From contig JAOAPP010000252.1 of NCBI GenBank assembly GCA_025462985.1, positions 1-9,897 of the forward strand: DNA of 9,897 bases, written 5' to 3'. The notes under the pieces are model-generated. The model had not been told where the DNA came from and did no database searches. It worked only from the letters and a program-made list of their open reading frames with translations. Source of the DNA: Bryobacterales bacterium (GTDB lineage Bacteria > Acidobacteriota > Terriglobia > Bryobacterales > Bryobacteraceae). This document shows positions 7,095-9,897 of the stretch, one piece after another. The position numbers were made by a program, and so were the translations under genes. Position 1 is the stretch's first letter. Each line of letters opens with the position of its first letter.

Positions 7095-7113
7095 CCCGGT
7101 GCTAGCATGAAGC

Positions 7114-7431
7114 GTGGCAAAGCTCGGCAACGCCTGGAAGTACGCAAAACCGGCGATGAAGTACGCCAATGTGGACAATGCCCGCAAGTTCGCCGCGCAC
7201 ATGGTACCCCATGTGGTGCGCCCGGCGCAGATCATCTGGAACAAAGCCATAGGAGCGATCTTCCTGCTGTTCGCAGTGCTGTTCTTCGGCAATGCATACC
7301 GCTATTTCCAGACCCTCCACAGCGATTCTCCAGCTGCTCTTGGCCTCGTATTCTCTCTTTTCCTTGGCGGGGTGATGGGCTTCTTCGGGGTGGTTTCGTT
7401 CCTGAAAGCACGCCGCCTCTCCCGCCGATAG
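7114..7431 (+). CDS. Hypothetical small membrane protein with two predicted helices
   Basis: I do not recognise a family. The 105-residue product has a basic, amphipathic N-terminal part (about 1-43). Two hydrophobic segments follow, at about 46-62 (IGAIFLLFAVLFFGNAY) and 74-97 (ALGLVFSLFLGGVMGFFGVV). The protein ends in the basic tail KARRLSRR. With positive charge before helix 1 and after helix 2, a helical hairpin with both ends in the cytoplasm is likely. The GTG at 7114 is the first start after an in-frame TGA at 7108-7110. A later ATG at 7156 is possible. Neither has a clear ribosome site. Codon choice resembles the neighbours. The trmFO gene begins 13 bp after its stop, so it is the likely first gene of a trmFO-xerC operon. 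That neighbourhood gives no direct clue to function. Confidence 0.8.
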   Translation: MAKLGNAWKYAKPAMKYANVDNARKFAAHMVPHVVRPAQIIWNKAIGAIFLLFAVLFFGNAYRYFQTLHSDSPAALGLVFSLFLGGVMGFFGVVSFLKARRLSRR

Positions 7432-7444
7432 CCGAGAATGGAAG

Positions 7445-8806
7445 TTGGCTTCCATTCACATCATCGGTGCCGGCCTGGCCGGCTGTGAGGCCGCCTTCCA
7501 GGCTGCTGAAGCGGGCATTCACGTTGTACTCCATGAAATGCGCCCGCACAAACGGACGCCCGCGCACAAAACAGATTGCTTCGGCGAGCTTGTCTGCAGC
7601 AACTCCCTCAAGAGCGAACAGGAACATTCCGCGCCCTGGCTTTTGAAAACTGAAATGCGACGGCTGGGCTCTCTGCTGATGCGGGCTGCCCAAACGGCAC
7701 GGGTACCGGGCGGCCATGCATTGACCGTGGACCGTGAGGTCTTCTCTGCCGAGATCACCGAAGCGATTGAGTCGCATCCTGGGATTGAGGTCAGACGGGG
7801 GGAAGTCAGCTCCATCCCAAGTGAGGAGGTCGTGGTGGTCGCGACCGGTCCGCTCACGAGCGAGGCGCTGGCTCAGGATATCGCCCGGATCACCGGCTCA
7901 GACCGGCTTTTTTTCTACGACAGCATCAGCCCGATCGTAGCGGCCGATTCGATCGATATGTCCGTCGCCTTCCGGGCTTCGCGGTACGGCAAGTCGCTGG
8001 ACGGGACGGACGACTACATTAACTGTCCTTTTAATAAGGACCAATACCACGCATTTGTGGACGCCCTGCTCCAAGCCGAGTTTTACGAGTCGCATATTCC
8101 GGAAGATAAGACGCCCTACTTCGAAGGGTGCCTCCCGATTGAAGAGATTGCCCGCCGCGGGCGTGAGACGCTCCGGTTCGGACCCATGAAGGCGGCTGGA
8201 CTGGACGATCCCCGGACAGGCAGATGGCCGTACGCGGTGGTGCAGCTTCGCCAGGAGAACCAGCGGGCGGACAGCTACAACCTGGTTGGGTTCCAGAACC
8301 ACATGAAATTCGGAGACCAAGCCCGGATTATGCGAATGATACCTGGGCTTGAGAAGGCCGAGTTTCTGCGCTTCGGACAGATGCACCGGAACACGTACAT
8401 CAACTCCCCTGCCCTGCTGAACGCCTCATTGCAGCTTAAGAATGAGAATCGAATTCTATTCGCAGGCCAGATTTCCGGGGTAGAAGGCTATGCGGAATCG
8501 ATCGCGACCGGGTTGATCGCGGGGGCGAATGCGGCACGCCTCGCCAAAGGGGAGGATCCGGAGGTTTATCCGCGAGCAACGGCGCTTGGCAGCCTGTGTC
8601 ACTACATCACGCACGCCGATCCGAGGCATTTTCAGCCGGCCAACATCACCTTCGATCTGCTGCCCTCTCTCGATGAAGCGGCCAAGCGGAGGTTCCGCCA
8701 CGACAAGAAGGCCCGGCACGCGGAAGTGTGCCGACGCGGGATCGAGGCAATGAGCGAGTTTTTAGATGCCAGCCATTCGCGACAGCATTGCGAAGTATCT
8801 CGCTGA
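7445..8806 (+). CDS. trmFO: Methylenetetrahydrofolate--tRNA-(uracil-5-)-methyltransferase TrmFO
   Basis: TrmFO makes 5-methyluridine at position 54 of the tRNA T-loop. It takes the carbon from 5,10-methylenetetrahydrofolate and the electrons from FADH2, unlike the SAM-dependent TrmA. The 453 residues fit the family. The N-terminal FAD-binding Rossmann motif is IIGAGLAG (GxGxxG at 8-13). CSNSLKSE at 51-58 contains C51, and FEGCLP at 227-231 contains C229. These match the two functional cysteines of the Bacillus enzyme (C53 and C226). FAGQISGVEGYAESIATG near 339-356 is the second dinucleotide-binding signature. The start is TTG at 7445. No in-frame ATG fits before the GAGLAG motif, and GAG lies 8 nt upstream. 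The gene follows the small membrane protein gene by 13 bp, and its last 41 bp overlap xerC, so co-transcription is very likely. Confidence 0.96.
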   Translation: MASIHIIGAGLAGCEAAFQAAEAGIHVVLHEMRPHKRTPAHKTDCFGELVCSNSLKSEQEHSAPWLLKTEMRRLGSLLMRAAQTARVPGGHALTVDREVFSAEITEAIESHPGIEVRRGEVSSIPSEEVVVVATGPLTSEALAQDIARITGSDRLFFYDSISPIVAADSIDMSVAFRASRYGKSLDGTDDYINCPFNKDQYHAFVDALLQAEFYESHIPEDKTPYFEGCLPIEEIARRGRETLRFGPMKAAGLDDPRTGRWPYAVVQLRQENQRADSYNLVGFQNHMKFGDQARIMRMIPGLEKAEFLRFGQMHRNTYINSPALLNASLQLKNENRILFAGQISGVEGYAESIATGLIAGANAARLAKGEDPEVYPRATALGSLCHYITHADPRHFQPANITFDLLPSLDEAAKRRFRHDKKARHAEVCRRGIEAMSEFLDASHSRQHCEVSR

Positions 8807-9647
8807 ACTGGAGCGGCGGGGTGCTTCGACGCATACGCTGAGGAGCTATGGCTCGGACCTGGAACAGTTCGCCGTATACTTCGAAGCGGCCGACGAGGGA
8901 GCTCCCGCTGTCGAGCAACTCGATCTGGCTTTGCTTCGGGAGTGGCTTTCGGGGCTGTACGACACCGGCCTGACTCCGGTTAGCATCCGGCGGAAGCTGG
9001 CGTCCTTGCGGGCGATGTTCAAGTTCCTGCTGGTGGAAGGCGACCTCAGCAGGAACGTGACAACCAGGCTTCGGCTCCCGAAGGCGGGGCAGCGCATTCC
9101 GGCCGTGATGAGCGCGGAAAAGACCAATAACCTGCTGGATGCAGCACAGGAATCGGCCAAAGAGCGGGATCTGGCGCTGCTGGAATTGATTTATGGCTGT
9201 GGGATCCGAGTAGGTGAGCTCGTGGGGATCAACCTGGAAGATCTGGATCTCATCGAAGGCTGGCTGCGGGTCCGCGGGAAGGGAAACAACGAGCGCCAAG
9301 TACCGGTAACGGGGCTGGCCTTGGCGGCGGTGGAGCGTTACCTCGGCGTCAGGCGGCCGGTGCCCGGACACGCTGCGCTGTTCCTGAACTCCCGGGGACT
9401 GCGGCTGGGAGATCGCGAGGTACGGCGGATCGTGAAGAAGTACGCCGTCCTCGCGGTGGGGGATTCGAGTGTTCATCCACACAGCTTTCGGCACGCTTAT
9501 GCCACTCATCTGCTGAGCGATGGAGCAGACCTGCGGGCGATTCAGGAATTGCTGGGCCATGCATCACTCTCCACCACCCAGAAGTACACGCAGGTGTCGC
9601 TCAAGGACCTCATGGCCGTTTACGACAGAGCTCATCCTAAGGCTTAG
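8766..9647 (+). CDS. xerC: Tyrosine recombinase XerC
   Basis: Xer recombinases resolve chromosome dimers at dif, acting at the terminus with FtsK. The 293 residues are typical. An N-terminal SAM-like core-binding domain (about 4-95) precedes the catalytic domain. All active-site residues are visible: R148 in GCGIRVGEL, K172 in RGKGNNERQVPV, H239 and R242 in HPHSFRHAYATHLL, H265 in ELLGHASLSTTQKY, and the nucleophile Y274. The ATG at 8766 lies inside the trmFO end, with GAG 7 nt before it. The trmFO-xerC pairing is known from Firmicutes (the gid-codV order) and other phyla, and supports a housekeeping Xer rather than a phage integrase. XerC and XerD cannot be told apart with certainty by eye, and no dif site is seen here. 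The last 11 bp overlap the convergent modA-like gene. Confidence 0.93.
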   Translation: MPAIRDSIAKYLAELERRGASTHTLRSYGSDLEQFAVYFEAADEGAPAVEQLDLALLREWLSGLYDTGLTPVSIRRKLASLRAMFKFLLVEGDLSRNVTTRLRLPKAGQRIPAVMSAEKTNNLLDAAQESAKERDLALLELIYGCGIRVGELVGINLEDLDLIEGWLRVRGKGNNERQVPVTGLALAAVERYLGVRRPVPGHAALFLNSRGLRLGDREVRRIVKKYAVLAVGDSSVHPHSFRHAYATHLLSDGADLRAIQELLGHASLSTTQKYTQVSLKDLMAVYDRAHPKA

Positions 9648-9897
9648 AGAAGCCAAAGCGGGCAAAGATCGCCTGGGCCTCCGGACTGAGGAGAAACTTC
9701 AGGAACTTGCGGGCGGCGTCCTGATGGGAGCTCCCGGCGACGGTCCCGGCCTTTTGGACGATGGGGTCATGCCACTCGGCGGGTAGGAGATCCGCGTCTT
9801 TACCCTGCAGGAGGGAATCAGATGTGAGTACGACATCTGCATTTCCGCTTTCGAATATTTGCAGGGTCTGACGCACATTCTCTCCATATACGCTCCT
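9637..9897 (-). CDS. modA: Molybdate ABC transporter substrate-binding protein, C-terminal part only
   Basis: ModA captures molybdate (sometimes tungstate) in the periplasm or as a lipoprotein and hands it to ModBC. Only the last 86 residues lie in the window. The frame is open through base 9897, so the start is beyond the edge. The segment begins RSVYGENVRQTLQIFESGNAD, close to the conserved YGENVRQ...ESGNAD block of ModA. It continues to a C-terminal helix region DAARKFLKFLLSPEAQAIFARFGF, the usual ending of this family (residues change or capture the next atoms less strictly here). The VVLTSDSLL segment departs from the more usual 'G(I/F)VALS', so a related oxyanion or other ligand is possible. 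modB and modC would not be expected downstream, because xerC converges there. Their absence on this side suggests that this gene ends its operon or stands alone. Confidence 0.8.
   Translation of the reverse strand, partial: RSVYGENVRQTLQIFESGNADVVLTSDSLLQGKDADLLPAEWHDPIVQKAGTVAGSSHQDAARKFLKFLLSPEAQAIFARFGFSKP

Larger units (their letters stand above)
6778..7113. other. Divergent region between aroA and the membrane protein-trmFO-xerC operon
   Basis: These 336 bp must hold the control of two oppositely directed transcripts. I see a possible 38-codon minus-strand ORF (6803-6919), a 15-bp dyad (7040-7054), and a 9-bp direct repeat GACCAGGAA at 7053-7061 and 7086-7094. There is also a small 5-2-5 palindrome, CAACACTTGTTG, near 6984-6995. 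Minus-strand TACAAT boxes at 6961-6956 and 6792-6787 could be -10 elements but lack good -35 partners at 16-18 bp. On the + strand, TTGGCC (7079-7084) and TAGCAT (7103-7108) are 18 bp apart and would start RNA at or next to the GTG at 7114. None of these promoter calls is strong. Confidence 0.45.

Noticed and set aside
6807..7292. 161-codon minus-strand frame across the divergent region and the small membrane gene
   Set aside because: It overlaps the better supported + strand membrane protein, has no conserved motif, and has unlikely composition. Only the 38-codon frame at 6803-6919 in a different phase was kept, as a tentative call.
7107..7646. ATG-started + strand frame of 179 codons beginning 7 bp before the membrane protein gene
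   Set aside because: It runs out of phase through the membrane protein gene and into trmFO, and its product is Arg/Pro/Ser-rich and shadow-like. The 7114 frame has hydrophobic helices and sensible codon use.
8646..9560. 304-codon minus-strand open frame opposite trmFO/xerC
   Set aside because: It lies over the catalytic region of XerC, which is intact on the other strand. Its sequence is low-complexity, rich in Pro, Gln and Arg, and without motifs.
8766..9647. XerC as a phage or integron integrase marking a mobile element
   Set aside because: The translational overlap with trmFO, the typical Xer length, and the absence of attachment repeats, a tRNA target or phage genes all point to a housekeeping recombinase.

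Overview
The window is a stretch of chromosome from a moderately GC-rich bacterium that is probably Gram-negative. An acidobacterial origin is my best guess. It rests on the DUF3536-type GH57 protein, the Bacillus/CP4-like (class II) EPSP synthase and the trmFO-xerC pair in one neighbourhood. This is inference from family knowledge, not a database result. Almost all of the DNA is coding, and I see no insertion sequence, CRISPR array, rRNA or tRNA gene.

Layout: (1) On the + strand, the 3' part of dxr (MEP isoprenoid pathway) is followed by rseP, an intramembrane site-2 protease. (2) Converging on rseP with only 2 bp between stop codons is a minus-strand set read from right to left. It comprises a possible 38-codon membrane ORF, aroA (EPSP synthase), a very compact soluble histidine kinase whose start is coupled to the aroA stop, and a large GH57/DUF3536 glycoside hydrolase. 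The 82-bp gap before the hydrolase holds nested inverted repeats and a weak promoter candidate. (3) A 336-bp divergent region separates aroA from a + strand operon. That operon holds a 105-codon two-helix membrane protein of unknown function, trmFO (folate-dependent tRNA m5U54 methyltransferase, TTG start) and xerC (tyrosine recombinase, 41-bp overlap with trmFO). (4) The 3' end of a modA-like gene (molybdate-binding protein) enters from the right on the minus strand and overlaps the xerC end by 11 bp.

Most of this is housekeeping: isoprenoid precursors, envelope stress proteolysis, aromatic amino acids, tRNA modification and chromosome dimer resolution. I do not see a convincing new multi-gene system. 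The points most worth a second look are the orphan minimal kinase between aroA and the GH57 gene, the structured leader of the GH57 gene, the class II signature set in AroA combined with a non-CP4 glyphosate loop, and two small membrane proteins with no family I can name.
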